DNA from: Cytophagales bacterium
Lineage (GTDB): Bacteria > Bacteroidota > Bacteroidia > Cytophagales > Cyclobacteriaceae
Length of the DNA: 38,432 nt
Direction: 5' to 3'
Assembly: GCA_025359125.1 (NCBI GenBank)
Contig: JANYHI010000017.1
Coordinates: forward strand, 1-38,432
Shown: positions 21,842 to 30,926 of the stretch, in pieces
Layout of the letters: each line of letters opens with the position of its first letter
Numbering within the stretch: position 1 is the first letter of the stretch
Notes under the pieces: generated by a model
The model's input: only the letters and a program-made list of their open reading frames with translations
Told to the model about the DNA's origin: nothing
The model's database searches: none
Position numbers and translations under genes: made by a program

Positions 21842-23878
21842 ATGGAAGCCCCTAAACTTTTCAAGCCCTACATCGCAGCAGAGCAGAACGTTGCCGAGTT
21901 TACCGTCAAGTCAGTAGTCTTCGGTGTGCTATTCGGTATCCTGTTCGGCTGCTCCACTGTTTATCTTGCATTGAAAGCAGGACTAACTGTAACAGCTTCC
22001 ATCCCAATTGCGGTGATTGCAATCACGCTGGGGCGTAAATTTTTAAAGACAACGATTTTAGAAAATAATATCATTCAAACTACGGGTTCAGCAGGGGAGT
22101 CCATTGCTGCTGGCGTTGCATTTACACTTCCTGGTTTTTTGTTTTTGTCCACGGGGGCTGATGGTGTAAGTGTGGGCGAAGGTTATTTTAATTATTTGAC
22201 CATCCTTATCCTCGCAGCTTTCGGTGGTATGCTAGGTACATTAATGATGATACCTCTCAGGCGTTCATTGATTGTGAAAGAACACGGCACGTTGCCCTAT
22301 CCAGAGGGCACAGCATGTGCATCGGTGTTGCAGGCAGGGGAGAAGGGTGGGGAGTTTGCCAAGACTGCCTTTGTGGGGATGGGTGTTGCATTTGTTTATG
22401 CGATGATGCAAAAGGCATTTCACATCATTGCAGAAACCCCATCTTATGTCACCAGCCAAGCAAATAAGTTCTGGCCATCAGCTGCTACACGCGGAGAGAT
22501 CACGCCAGAATATTTGGGCGTTGGCTACATCATTGGTGCAAAGATTTCCGGAGTACTATTGGCTGGTTCTGTACTTGCATGGTGGGTGATCACTCCATTA
22601 TTGGCAACATTAGTTCCCGCTGATACAATTGCTACTCAATTGGTAAAGCTTGGATACCTCGCAGACATCAGCACAGCCGGTGGTCCAGGGAGCTGGGATC
22701 CTTCATCGCATAGTTTTACAAGCTATGCAGATGCGATTTATCGCGCATACATTCGTCAAATTGGCGCAGGCGCAGTGGCTGCTGGTGGTTTTATTACATT
22801 GATTAAAACTATTCCCACTATTGTCAGCTCTTTTCGCGAAAGTATCGGCTCAATGAATGAAAGAGGAGCGAAGGCTGTCTTGAGAACGGAGCGCGACTTG
22901 TCTTTTAAAGTGGTGATCATCGGAAGTGTTATTTTGATTGCTGTGCTTACTATCATGCCCAATATTCCAGGAGATGGATTTTTTCAAAAACTGCTCATTG
23001 GTATTCTCATTATTATTTTTGGTTTCTTCTTCGTTACAGTTGCCAGCCGTATAGTAGGTTTGGTAGGTACAAGTAACAGCCCAGTATCAGGAATGACCAT
23101 TGCGACCCTCATGGGTACATGTTTAATTTTTACAGCTGTCGGGTGGAGCGGAAAGTTTTATGAGCCATTAGCATTGGTAGTGGGTGGAATGATCTGCATT
23201 GCGGCATCAAATGCTGGTGGCACTTCACAAGACTTAAAGACTGGATACATTGTTGGCGCTACTCCAAGGTATCAACAATTAGCATTGTTCATTGGAGCAA
23301 TTACCTCTGCGGTCGCTATAGGAGTAGTCGTAAAAGTATTAGATACCCCTACGCAAGCCATGTTAGATCAAGGATTGAAACATGCTATCGGAAGTGATGC
23401 TTACCCTGCCCCACAAGCAACCTTGATGGCCACTTTGGCTAAAGGCATTTTATCCTTTAATCTTGATTGGCAATTTGTGATGGTGGGGGCATTTATTGCA
23501 GTGATGATTGAGCTGTGTGGCATCAAAGCATTGGCTTTTGCCATTGGATTGTATTTGCCGTTGGCCACTACACTTCCCATTTTTATTGGTGGAGCGATCA
23601 AAGGCTTTGTAGATTACCGAGCAGAGCGAAAAGGAGAGGTAACCCTAGAAGATGATTTAGGTAAAGGGAATTTGTTTGCCACTGGTTTGATTGCAGGTGG
23701 TGCGATTACGGGCGTGTTTGTAGCAATCTTAACTGTATTTCTACCAGAGTTGATGGGCACATTAAATCTTGAACACGAACTCGTAGATGTATTCGGTCAG
23801 TCTGGTTATTTTATAGCAGGTGTTTTATTTTTTGTAGGGATGGTTTCGATACTTTACCGGGAAGCAGTAAAGAAATAG
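21842..23878 (+). CDS. OPT-family oligopeptide transporter
   Basis: A very hydrophobic 678-aa protein with about 14-16 membrane segments. FTVKSVVFGVLFGILFGCST, YLALKAGLTVTASIPIAVIA, ENNIIQTTGSAGESIAAGVA and HGTLPYPEGTACASVLQAGE are characteristic of the prokaryotic branch of the OPT family, which moves oligopeptides or metal-chelate complexes. GTSNSPVSGMTIATLMGT and NAGGTSQDLKTGYIVGATP are further conserved stretches. The ATG at 21842 (MEAPKLFKPYIAAEQN) was preferred over a TTG at 21815 that would overlap the POT gene. It ends at 23878, followed by a 206-bp spacer holding only a possible gene remnant. Its substrate cannot be read from sequence. Confidence 0.88.
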   Translation: MEAPKLFKPYIAAEQNVAEFTVKSVVFGVLFGILFGCSTVYLALKAGLTVTASIPIAVIAITLGRKFLKTTILENNIIQTTGSAGESIAAGVAFTLPGFLFLSTGADGVSVGEGYFNYLTILILAAFGGMLGTLMMIPLRRSLIVKEHGTLPYPEGTACASVLQAGEKGGEFAKTAFVGMGVAFVYAMMQKAFHIIAETPSYVTSQANKFWPSAATRGEITPEYLGVGYIIGAKISGVLLAGSVLAWWVITPLLATLVPADTIATQLVKLGYLADISTAGGPGSWDPSSHSFTSYADAIYRAYIRQIGAGAVAAGGFITLIKTIPTIVSSFRESIGSMNERGAKAVLRTERDLSFKVVIIGSVILIAVLTIMPNIPGDGFFQKLLIGILIIIFGFFFVTVASRIVGLVGTSNSPVSGMTIATLMGTCLIFTAVGWSGKFYEPLALVVGGMICIAASNAGGTSQDLKTGYIVGATPRYQQLALFIGAITSAVAIGVVVKVLDTPTQAMLDQGLKHAIGSDAYPAPQATLMATLAKGILSFNLDWQFVMVGAFIAVMIELCGIKALAFAIGLYLPLATTLPIFIGGAIKGFVDYRAERKGEVTLEDDLGKGNLFATGLIAGGAITGVFVAILTVFLPELMGTLNLEHELVDVFGQSGYFIAGVLFFVGMVSILYREAVKK

Positions 23879-23907
23879 TTATTTTCTTCTTGATTTTCAA
23901 AAAAAGA

Positions 23908-24072
23908 TTATACGGTACCTGAGCTTTTTATACTTTTCAAGACTAGAAGGAAAGCTAATGCCTTTAGATAAATACCTTCATATTTTTCTTTGGCCAATTT
24001 TTTATACAGTAGTTTAGCTTCGTAAAAGTTGATAGGTGAAAGTTCTAGATTTTCACTTTCGACTTTGAGCTT
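23908..24072 (-). pseudogene. Possible remnant of a small protein, open frame without a start
   Basis: Between the OPT and TlpA genes a minus-strand frame stays open for 54 codons after the stop at 24073-24075 and ends in TAA at 23908-23910. Its translation contains NFYEAKLLYKKLAKEKYEGI and ends VLKSIKSSGTV, a plausible amphipathic helical, TPR-like composition. There is no ATG, GTG or TTG near its beginning. It could be the tail of a decayed gene downstream of tlpA, or chance. Weak evidence only. Confidence 0.25.
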
Positions 24073-24084
24073 TTAATTTCTTGT

Positions 24085-24666
24085 TTATCTTTTTGCTAGA
24101 TCCAACAAGAAATTCTTAAACTTTTTAGTATTAAAATTAGTAGCTCCTACTTCCTTCAATACTATTTTACCTTGTTTGTTAATAATAAATGTAGTGGGTA
24201 TAGAAGGAACATTTAGTTGTGCTGAAAGATAGCCCGATGGCATGTAAATTGGAAAAGTAAAATTCTTGTCGGTTTTATACCTCACCACTTTATCTTTGAA
24301 CTTATCTTTATCTAAAGAAATCATTACAAACTCAATACTATCTTTTGCTACCGAATTATACAAATCTTGTATGCCGGCCATCTCCGCTTTGCATGGCCCA
24401 CACCAGGTTGCCCATAGGTTTAAGAAAACAACTTTTCCTTTAAACTTTTCAAACGCTATTTTATTTTCGTTTAAATCTTTAATAAGAAAATTATAGTCAA
24501 ATACTTCTTCTTCGTTAGGTTCACTTGCAGCATCTAGCAAACCCGTTTGCATCACAACCGCGTTAGTCATGGCAGAAAAACTACTCAGCAATCCTGTAAC
24601 TCTTAAAAAAAATAGAATGGCCAATGCCCCAATTAAAGTAATAGCGATATCTTTTAAAGTTTTCAT
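24085..24666 (-). CDS. TlpA/ResA-like membrane-anchored thioredoxin-family protein
   Basis: Thiol-disulfide oxidoreductase facing the periplasm. An uncleaved N-terminal anchor (about residues 7-28, ITLIGALAILFFLRVTGLL) is followed by a thioredoxin fold. The active site is LWATWCGPCKAEM (Cys89, Cys92), with the peroxiredoxin-like insert FVMISLDKDKFKDKVVRYK and the cis-Pro loop VPSIPTTFIINKQG. Proteins of this type reduce cytochrome c or other exported thiols, or support cytochrome maturation. At 193 aa it is complete. The ATG at 24666 faces away from the hypothetical gene at 24739 with a 72-bp spacer. The redox partner is not in the window. Confidence 0.9.
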   Translation of the reverse strand: MKTLKDIAITLIGALAILFFLRVTGLLSSFSAMTNAVVMQTGLLDAASEPNEEEVFDYNFLIKDLNENKIAFEKFKGKVVFLNLWATWCGPCKAEMAGIQDLYNSVAKDSIEFVMISLDKDKFKDKVVRYKTDKNFTFPIYMPSGYLSAQLNVPSIPTTFIINKQGKIVLKEVGATNFNTKKFKNFLLDLAKR

Positions 24667-24738
24667 TTTGGCCTAGTTATTGGGTAGCTTTTCATCAAAT
24701 GTCTTTATTTTAATAACTTCGAACAATTAAATAGAAAA

Positions 24739-26532
24739 ATGATACAAAAAGTTTCCCTTTTATTCTTTTTAGCAATGTCTTTTACTGGATCAGTGTTTGG
24801 CCAGAAGGTAAAGTACAAGGATTTAATTGTTCTATTAGAAGCAAAGCAATTTGAAAAAGCAGAGCCGTTTTTAAAAAAATATCTTAAAGATAATCAGGAT
24901 AACCCCAATGCATTTTTATACATGGGGATGATCTTTCAAGAGAAAACTTTCTCAAATGATATTTTAAAACTTACAGATATTCTAGTATCAAATTGTGATT
25001 CAGCTTCTCTATTTTTCGATAAAGCCTACAATACTATAACTGAAAAGGAGATTAGACGGAATGATGAATACTATCAAATGTACAGTCGAAGAGATTTACG
25101 CACCGGAGAATTTGGTATAAAACTTTCTGATGTACGCCTAGATATTGAAACACGTGTAAAATCAGTTAAAGAAAGAAAGGAAAAAGTAAAAGAGACGAAG
25201 AGGTATTTTGTAGCCGCAGAGAAATTATTTTTAAAGAGTGTCCAATCTTTTAAAGAGATTTATGATAAGTACGAATCTGAAAGTGCGTTTTATTTGAGAT
25301 CAGATGATGGGCTGATGGCGAACCTACATAAACTCACCAATACTTTTGATTCTGCCCAAAATGCTTTTAATAGCTACAGTGCTTCGCTGAAGCAACTTTC
25401 GAAAGCGGGCTACAATCAGCAACTTAATTTGCAGGAGATATTGAACTTAAAAAAAGACGGACTGACAGCTCCTGATTTTATGCAAGACGATCTTAAAATT
25501 TGGGATTATAAAAGATGGAGTAAAAGCGCAGTAGAAACTATTGAGAAAGTAATTAATCCGTTGCGCGATAGGTTAATCACTTACGATATCGCTCTGAATA
25601 AACTACATGAGAAAATAAAGAAGGATTCTGTTTCGGTAAGTACTGAGCTACTTTTATTGGACGATGGTTTATTTTATGGCCAGCTTAAAAAGTATGATGC
25701 AGACCCAATGCCAATAGAATTTTTTGAAATGAAGAAGACCGAAATGAGGTATCAATCAAATATGATCTCGCACAAACCTATTCGCGATACCAGCAATGTT
25801 AAACTTAAACTCGCCTATCTCACAGAAGAATTGGGATATATCAGAAAATTAGATAGTGTGGCTTCTCAGCTGGCAAAGCGTGATTTAGAAACTGACTCTA
25901 AAAACTATCAGCACTTTGTCACTAAATCTTTTGGTACTAAAGCGGTTTTATTAAGCCTCATCAATTCAACACAAGACTATGCGAGGCGAGAACGATTAAA
26001 AAAACAGATAGAGTGGGAGGCAACCATTCAGGCAACCAAATGGGTTATAAGTGGTGCTGACTCTATTCCTGTTTTTGCAGAGCAAAGTAAGGAGCTGCGA
26101 TTTAAACCATTGGTTATAGTTGATGAGAAGTATACTGTTGGATTAAGTTTCCGCGATTCGGTTGCCACCGGTTATTTCTATTCGATTACACCAACCCGTC
26201 TACCAGACGTGAAGGCAAACTTTGAGGTGGATGCTGTCAGCTTCACTAAGAGAAATTTACCTATCACAAAGTGTTTGAGTTACGCTGATGTCGGTAATCA
26301 AATTTACTATGCTTTGATTTATTCAGAGTCTAAAGTAGGAGATAAATTTCCGGTAACCTTGGTTAAGATTTACAGGACAGGAGGTTTAGCGTGGGTAAAT
26401 AATTACAAGGTAGTCTTTACCCCAACGGAATTAACGTTTTCAAATGAAAACGGAGAATTAACAATTAAAACTACAGCTGGAAGCGAAAGCCGCTTGGTGG
26501 TAATTGATAAGAACGGAAAGCAGATTCAATAA
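24739..26532 (+). CDS. Uncharacterised exported protein with TPR-like N-terminus, 597 aa
   Basis: A signal peptide (MIQKVSLLFFLAMSFTGSVFG, cut likely before QK; about 21 residues) precedes a TPR-like helical pair, LIVLLEAKQFEKAEPFLKKY and NPNAFLYMGMIFQEKTF. The middle (about 130-420) is long, helical and charged, with VKSVKERKEKVKETKRYFVA suggesting a coiled coil. The C-terminal approximately 130 residues are beta-rich (FKPLVIVDEKYTVGLSFRDS ... LTIKTTAGSESRLVVIDKNG). No catalytic motif is evident and I do not recognise a family. It probably resides in the periplasm or on the surface. Its stop codon directly abuts the stop of the convergent gene at 26533. Confidence 0.7.
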   Translation: MIQKVSLLFFLAMSFTGSVFGQKVKYKDLIVLLEAKQFEKAEPFLKKYLKDNQDNPNAFLYMGMIFQEKTFSNDILKLTDILVSNCDSASLFFDKAYNTITEKEIRRNDEYYQMYSRRDLRTGEFGIKLSDVRLDIETRVKSVKERKEKVKETKRYFVAAEKLFLKSVQSFKEIYDKYESESAFYLRSDDGLMANLHKLTNTFDSAQNAFNSYSASLKQLSKAGYNQQLNLQEILNLKKDGLTAPDFMQDDLKIWDYKRWSKSAVETIEKVINPLRDRLITYDIALNKLHEKIKKDSVSVSTELLLLDDGLFYGQLKKYDADPMPIEFFEMKKTEMRYQSNMISHKPIRDTSNVKLKLAYLTEELGYIRKLDSVASQLAKRDLETDSKNYQHFVTKSFGTKAVLLSLINSTQDYARRERLKKQIEWEATIQATKWVISGADSIPVFAEQSKELRFKPLVIVDEKYTVGLSFRDSVATGYFYSITPTRLPDVKANFEVDAVSFTKRNLPITKCLSYADVGNQIYYALIYSESKVGDKFPVTLVKIYRTGGLAWVNNYKVVFTPTELTFSNENGELTIKTTAGSESRLVVIDKNGKQIQ

Positions 26533-26982
26533 CTAGTTACCGGTTAATTTCTTCCAATCACTATGTCGCATGTCAATGCGAACTCTCATTTTTTCGTAAT
26601 TATCCCAACTGTCAGTAACATGATAAATGCTAGGGAGAGTCTTTACTAATATCTCATCATAATCTGCATGGTATAAACCACCTCCATAATAGTAGTAAGT
26701 AAACATGTTGCCCATGCGGCTAAACAATTCAAAACCTAAATACCCATCCCATATTTCACTAAGAATAGTACATGAAATCTCTCTGCGCTTAAAGCGGAAA
26801 ATCTGACCAGAAGCCTCGTCTTCAAAATATTCCGAATAAAGTTCGGTATCAATTACCCATCCTAAATACATACCAATGTGAACATAGGCTTGCTCTATCG
26901 GAAGTGAATCTGGGAAATTGCCAAGAAAATGAGATTTGGCGTTGTCGTAAATGTTCTTTTGAATTTCAGCTTTCTTTTCCAT
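26533..26982 (-). CDS. Uncharacterised conserved-looking cytoplasmic protein, 149 aa
   Basis: No signal peptide. The aromatic-rich sequence includes AYVHIGMYLGWVIDTELYSE, RFKRREISCTILSEIWDGYL and MGNMFTYYYYGGGLYHADYD. It ends in a WDNYEKMRVRIDMRHSDWKK segment. This pattern reminds me of a DUF7832-type family seen in Bacteroidota, often near secretion or immunity loci, but I cannot confirm that by search. It lies 34 bp downstream of the M1 peptidase gene on the same strand and may be co-transcribed with it. Stop codons of this gene and the + strand gene ending at 26532 are adjacent with no spacer. Function unknown. Confidence 0.65.
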   Translation of the reverse strand: MEKKAEIQKNIYDNAKSHFLGNFPDSLPIEQAYVHIGMYLGWVIDTELYSEYFEDEASGQIFRFKRREISCTILSEIWDGYLGFELFSRMGNMFTYYYYGGGLYHADYDEILVKTLPSIYHVTDSWDNYEKMRVRIDMRHSDWKKLTGN

Positions 26983-27016
26983 GATTCAAGTTTAATAAAA
27001 ATAGTTGGAAATGACT

Positions 27017-28873
27017 TTACTTAGTGGGGTCAGAATAAGATTTTATTTCTGAAAGGCTTACCCTATTATTCTTTCTGTTTACATCAGCCATTCGCTGAGA
27101 CGGATCAATTTCTATGCTCTCAATGTCAGATACTTTTCTTGAAATCTTCAATGTATAAGTTGGATTTACCCACGGCCATATTTCGGCTACTGTCCGCTTA
27201 ATCTCTTTACTATCAGCTACTTTATTACCCATTAGTTCATTCATGGGTATATAGAATAATTCCTTGCTGCCATCTTTATATGTTATCATCAAATCAATTG
27301 GCATAGGAAACTCACCTAGGCGATTGATATCCAAAAGGCTATTGCCATCTTTTTCAAAGAGAGTTCCAATGGAGTAATCAATTCTTTTAGTAGTGTTAAT
27401 CCAATATCTTAAATACCAGTGCAACTGTAACCCAGATGTCTTTTCCATAATTCTAATAAAATCGTTCGGCTCCGGATGTTTCATTTTCCATGTATTGTAA
27501 TAGCGCCTCATGCCTTTGTAAAAAAGATCTTCACCTATTAAGTATTTGAGCTGCTCTAAAAATATAGCCCCCATACTGTAGGCCATTGTACCGTAGGCTC
27601 GGTTGGTATTAAAATGATCTGAATGCTGATTAGCGGGTTCTTGCAAGCCACTATTTATTAGGCTGAAATAGCTGGCATAACTTCCTTGATGTGGCGGTGT
27701 GGTTTCGTTTAAGGTAGAGGCCATTGCCTCGCTGCTGGCAAAGTCTGTAAAGCCTTCATCCATCCAGGCATGTAATCCTTCATTAGATGCGAGAGTCATT
27801 TGATACCAGCTATGAGCCACTTCGTGCGCCATCGTGCCGCTTACGCCAGCTAACGTACCTTCTCCTAATATTAATGTACACATTGGGTATTCCATCCCCC
27901 CATCGCCACCTTGAATGATAGAATACCGATCAAATGGATATTTGCCAAAGTGTGTATTGAGGTATTCAAAAACGTTAACAGCGTATTCTTCCATCTTTTT
28001 CCAAGTCTCAGATGTCTTTTCATTTTTTTGATAGAAGAAATGTAGTTCGGGGCCACTAGGCACTTTCGCAATATCATGGGTATAATCAGGATCAGCCGCC
28101 CAGGCAAAATCAATAACGTCTTTTGCTTTAAAGTGCCATGTCAAATCACCAGTAGGCCGTTTTACCTGAACCCCTGCGTCTTCATATCCATGACCAATCT
28201 GTTCAGGGTTCTGCAAAGCACCGGTTCCTGCAATTACAAATTTAGGATCAATAGTAATCTTTACATCAAAATCGCCCCAAGGGCTATGAAACTCGCGCGC
28301 CACATAAGGGTAGGCGTGCCATCCTTGAAAATCGTACTCCGCCATTTTTGGATACCATTGCGTCATAGAGTAAGAGATGCCTTCTCTATTATTTCTTCCA
28401 CTTCTTCTAATTTGGTTAGGAACCTGAGATTCAAACTTTAAATCAAAAACAGTCTTGGTTTTTGGAAGTATGGGTTTGGCAAGCGTTACCTCCATCACTG
28501 TTCCTGTTATTTTATAAGACACATCTTTTCCGTCTTGCTTCAACGATAAAATGTGTTGGTATCCGATTTCATCTTCTTTTAGTTTTGAGATACGATCCAT
28601 TACGCGCCTATCCGGATCGGGTAAATTTCGAGAGCGAACATCCATCATACTTCCCGGCTGAAAGGCATTGAAGTACAAATGATAATAAACTTTTGTAAGT
28701 GTATCTGATGAATTATTCGAATAGATCAGCTTCTGAACTCCATCCATTCTATGATTTGTGGTATTGAGTTTTACATCCATGGTGTATTCAACTCGTTGCT
28801 GCCAATAATCGCGCTGAGCATGTGTTAGTTGAACTAGGAATAAAATTATAGTAGTAAGTAAAGTTGATTTCAT
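27017..28873 (-). CDS. M1-family zinc metallopeptidase (aminopeptidase-like), exported
   Basis: Has a cleavable signal peptide (MKSTLLTTIILFLVQLTHAQ, about 19-20 residues) and 618 aa in total. The N-terminal beta-sandwich (about 25-260) resembles the M1 saddle domain. The zinc site is HEVAHSW (His350, Glu351, His354) with the third ligand Glu373 in WMDEGFTDFAS, which is exact HEXXH-x18-E spacing. The substrate loop appears as GGDGGMEYPMCTL, a form of the family's GxMEN motif with Tyr for Asn. This type occurs in Bacteroidota as secreted or periplasmic aminopeptidases or peptidases. It is followed by the hypothetical gene at 26533 and preceded by the sigma-operon membrane-protein gene. Confidence 0.92.
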   Translation of the reverse strand: MKSTLLTTIILFLVQLTHAQRDYWQQRVEYTMDVKLNTTNHRMDGVQKLIYSNNSSDTLTKVYYHLYFNAFQPGSMMDVRSRNLPDPDRRVMDRISKLKEDEIGYQHILSLKQDGKDVSYKITGTVMEVTLAKPILPKTKTVFDLKFESQVPNQIRRSGRNNREGISYSMTQWYPKMAEYDFQGWHAYPYVAREFHSPWGDFDVKITIDPKFVIAGTGALQNPEQIGHGYEDAGVQVKRPTGDLTWHFKAKDVIDFAWAADPDYTHDIAKVPSGPELHFFYQKNEKTSETWKKMEEYAVNVFEYLNTHFGKYPFDRYSIIQGGDGGMEYPMCTLILGEGTLAGVSGTMAHEVAHSWYQMTLASNEGLHAWMDEGFTDFASSEAMASTLNETTPPHQGSYASYFSLINSGLQEPANQHSDHFNTNRAYGTMAYSMGAIFLEQLKYLIGEDLFYKGMRRYYNTWKMKHPEPNDFIRIMEKTSGLQLHWYLRYWINTTKRIDYSIGTLFEKDGNSLLDINRLGEFPMPIDLMITYKDGSKELFYIPMNELMGNKVADSKEIKRTVAEIWPWVNPTYTLKISRKVSDIESIEIDPSQRMADVNRKNNRVSLSEIKSYSDPTK

Positions 28874-28958
28874 AAATCAGGTTTATTAAGGTCGGTAAAA
28901 ATTTGCTCTATTAACTGAAAAGTATAGAAAAGAAGTAACCAGAGCAAAAGATATTATC

Positions 28959-29921
28959 CTAGCGGGATTTAAAGTTGATCATCTTAGAAACCGTGAAGGA
29001 GGTATAGCTATTTTCTGGCAATGCATTGTCTTCACCTTTCAGAGCTACTGGCCAATTATAAGTGTAGGTGACTGCGAGTGACCAATTCTTCTTTGTAATT
29101 CTAAGCGGAAACGAAATAGCATGGTTCATTAATCCAAATTGATCTTGATTGAGTTGTTGGACAAGAGGCACCTTCCGTCCTAAAACGGTGGTAGTGCGCT
29201 GCGCTAATTGTATAGTAGTGATAGTGGCACTACCGAATAAAATCTGATAAGAAGGAGTGAAGGAGATTCGGTCGAGACCTAGGAAATTATATTTTCTCAA
29301 ACTCAGAACAATGCCCGGGGTTAATCGATGAGCATTCTGATCTCCAAAATAAAAGGCATAATCAAGCCGAACTGTAACTGGTTTAAAATCTAGAAAATTG
29401 GAAAGACCAACCATATTTCGAAGCGGATTTTCGACATTAATATCCGTTGTATTATAAATCAACTTATCGTACGATCCCATGATTGAGTAATGCTTTGAAA
29501 TAGTTTTTAAATAGCCAAGAGAAATAATTGTGAGGTATAGGTTAGGATTATACGCCTCGCTCCAATAAGAACTTACATCTAGAAATAAACCTGTTTTATG
29601 GTAATACGATCCTCCTAAGGTTGCACCATATTGATTCACGCCTATCGTTCTTCCAGCAGAGATAATATTGCTGTTGAATCCTGCCCTCAAAACTAATGAT
29701 GAACCGATATTAGCCTGCTTTTTTAACAAGCTGTCGATCATATTAAAAATGGAAAGCGAATCGGAATAACTAAATATTTCATCCAGCTTATCAACCGAAA
29801 TTGAATCGGTAGAAAAGTTTTTTTCGGCAGAAAGAGAATCTTTCTTCTGGGCATTGGCTAAAATAGCGATAGTCATCCAGTAAAACTGAATGACTACCAA
29901 TACTTTTATTTTAAAACTCAT
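28959..29921 (-). CDS. Predicted outer-membrane beta-barrel protein
   Basis: The ATG at 29921 gives 320 aa; it overlaps the stop of the Spy-like gene (TGATG). A signal peptide (MSFKIKVLVVIQFYWMTIAI, ending near ANAQ) precedes a Ser/Asp-rich linker (STDSISVDKLDEIFSYSDSL). About 14-16 alternating hydrophobic/polar strands then begin at SSLVLRAGFNSNIISAGR and include GATLGGSYYHKTGLFLDVSS and WSLAVTYTYNWPVAL. No enzymatic motif is evident. It is the last gene of the ECF sigma operon, so it may be an envelope component controlled by that sigma factor. The barrel call rests on strand pattern only. Confidence 0.7.
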   Translation of the reverse strand: MSFKIKVLVVIQFYWMTIAILANAQKKDSLSAEKNFSTDSISVDKLDEIFSYSDSLSIFNMIDSLLKKQANIGSSLVLRAGFNSNIISAGRTIGVNQYGATLGGSYYHKTGLFLDVSSYWSEAYNPNLYLTIISLGYLKTISKHYSIMGSYDKLIYNTTDINVENPLRNMVGLSNFLDFKPVTVRLDYAFYFGDQNAHRLTPGIVLSLRKYNFLGLDRISFTPSYQILFGSATITTIQLAQRTTTVLGRKVPLVQQLNQDQFGLMNHAISFPLRITKKNWSLAVTYTYNWPVALKGEDNALPENSYTSFTVSKMINFKSR

Positions 29922-30445
29922 CAATTATTTTTTTCCCTTGCGCGTTGCTCTAATTTATTTCTGATATTTTCTCTACTCTCTTTCCTCATCTCTCGCATGT
30001 CTTCGCGGTCTTGCAATCGCTGCAAAAGCATTCTGCGAAATTCTTCTTCTGCTTTTGGCAAGGTAAGTAGCTGTTGTGCGGATATTACTTTGAGCAATCT
30101 TTCTGAATAATTCTTTTCTAAGTCAACATTCTGTTGCTTTAATTGAAACCCTAACCTAAGTAATTCCTGATCGCGATCTGCCTTTGGCTTGGTTACATCC
30201 TGATTTCGTTCAGCATCTCTAAATTGCTTGCGAAGCTCCATCCGATTTTCTGTAAACTCTCTGTATACGGGCCAGAATTTTTCTGCTTGCGCGGGCGTTA
30301 GTTTCAGCTTCTCAGAAATCAACGCAATTCGTGCTGCCTGAATCTTTTCTAAATTCTTTGGGTTTTGCTTCTCAACAGGGTTTTCTTGTGCCGCTAAATT
30401 TCCAAGGCAAAAGAGTGTTAAAATTCCCATCAGTAGCTTCTTCAT
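29921..30445 (-). CDS. Spy/CpxP-like periplasmic protein
   Basis: Signal peptide MKKLLMGILTLFCLGNLAAQ (20 residues) followed by an all-helical, highly charged domain. It has the LTxxQ motif of the Spy/CpxP fold as KLKLTPAQAEKFWPVYREF, and a second related helix near VISAQQLLTLPKAEEEFRRM. The C-terminus is an Arg/Glu-rich coiled coil (DREDMREMRKESRENIRNKL). In enteric bacteria Spy and CpxP act as periplasmic chaperones or envelope-stress modulators. Here it sits third in a sigma/anti-sigma operon, 9 bp after the anti-sigma gene, and its stop overlaps the next gene's start. This suggests a role in sensing or answering envelope stress. Confidence 0.8.
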   Translation of the reverse strand: MKKLLMGILTLFCLGNLAAQENPVEKQNPKNLEKIQAARIALISEKLKLTPAQAEKFWPVYREFTENRMELRKQFRDAERNQDVTKPKADRDQELLRLGFQLKQQNVDLEKNYSERLLKVISAQQLLTLPKAEEEFRRMLLQRLQDREDMREMRKESRENIRNKLEQRAREKNN

Positions 30446-30454
30446 ATCTTCAAG

Positions 30455-30871
30455 TTAAAAATTAAAATCATACTGTTTACTAAGTTCATTCAACTGCTCA
30501 ACCGAAATCTCTTCGTGCGATTTATCTAGTGATTGGATGGCCGAGTGAGTAAAGGAGGCGTTTTCAATTATTTCTTCAGTTGTAATCTCCTCCGACTCTA
30601 AATAAGCCAGCAACTGCTCTGATGGAACAGTGTCTAATTTCGTAAACACATCTACTTGTTCTGGCAAGGCATTCCAAATAGAAATAGAAACAACTGCTAC
30701 TACTGCCAATACCGGAAGAGCCACCCGTAATGCAAATCGATTGCCGAACGACCATTGTATTTTGCTCTCTGGCTGCTGAATTTTAGCCTGAATACGCATC
30801 GGTAAATCATCAAAGTAGCCATCAGGCACTCTAAATAATTCTTCTTTCGGTATATCGTCCAAGCGGTTCAT
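30455..30871 (-). CDS. Putative membrane-bound anti-sigma factor
   Basis: A 138-aa protein with a cytoplasmic N-terminus (MNRLDDIPKEELFRVPDGYF), one membrane segment at about 48-66 (LRVALPVLAVVAVVSISIWN) and an acidic periplasmic tail (EEITTEEIIENASFTHSAIQ). The N-terminus VPDGYFDDLPMRIQAKI is common to small membrane proteins encoded next to ECF sigma genes in Bacteroidota. It has no zinc-binding HxxxCxxC anti-sigma motif, so the assignment rests on topology and on position 55 bp after the sigma gene. It probably binds the sigma factor through its cytoplasmic part. Confidence 0.65.
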   Translation of the reverse strand: MNRLDDIPKEELFRVPDGYFDDLPMRIQAKIQQPESKIQWSFGNRFALRVALPVLAVVAVVSISIWNALPEQVDVFTKLDTVPSEQLLAYLESEEITTEEIIENASFTHSAIQSLDKSHEEISVEQLNELSKQYDFNF

Positions 30872-30926
30872 TTCTTTCTATTACTAATTTATGTCTTTAA
30901 GATTACGTTTTAGTCAATTGGTTTAA

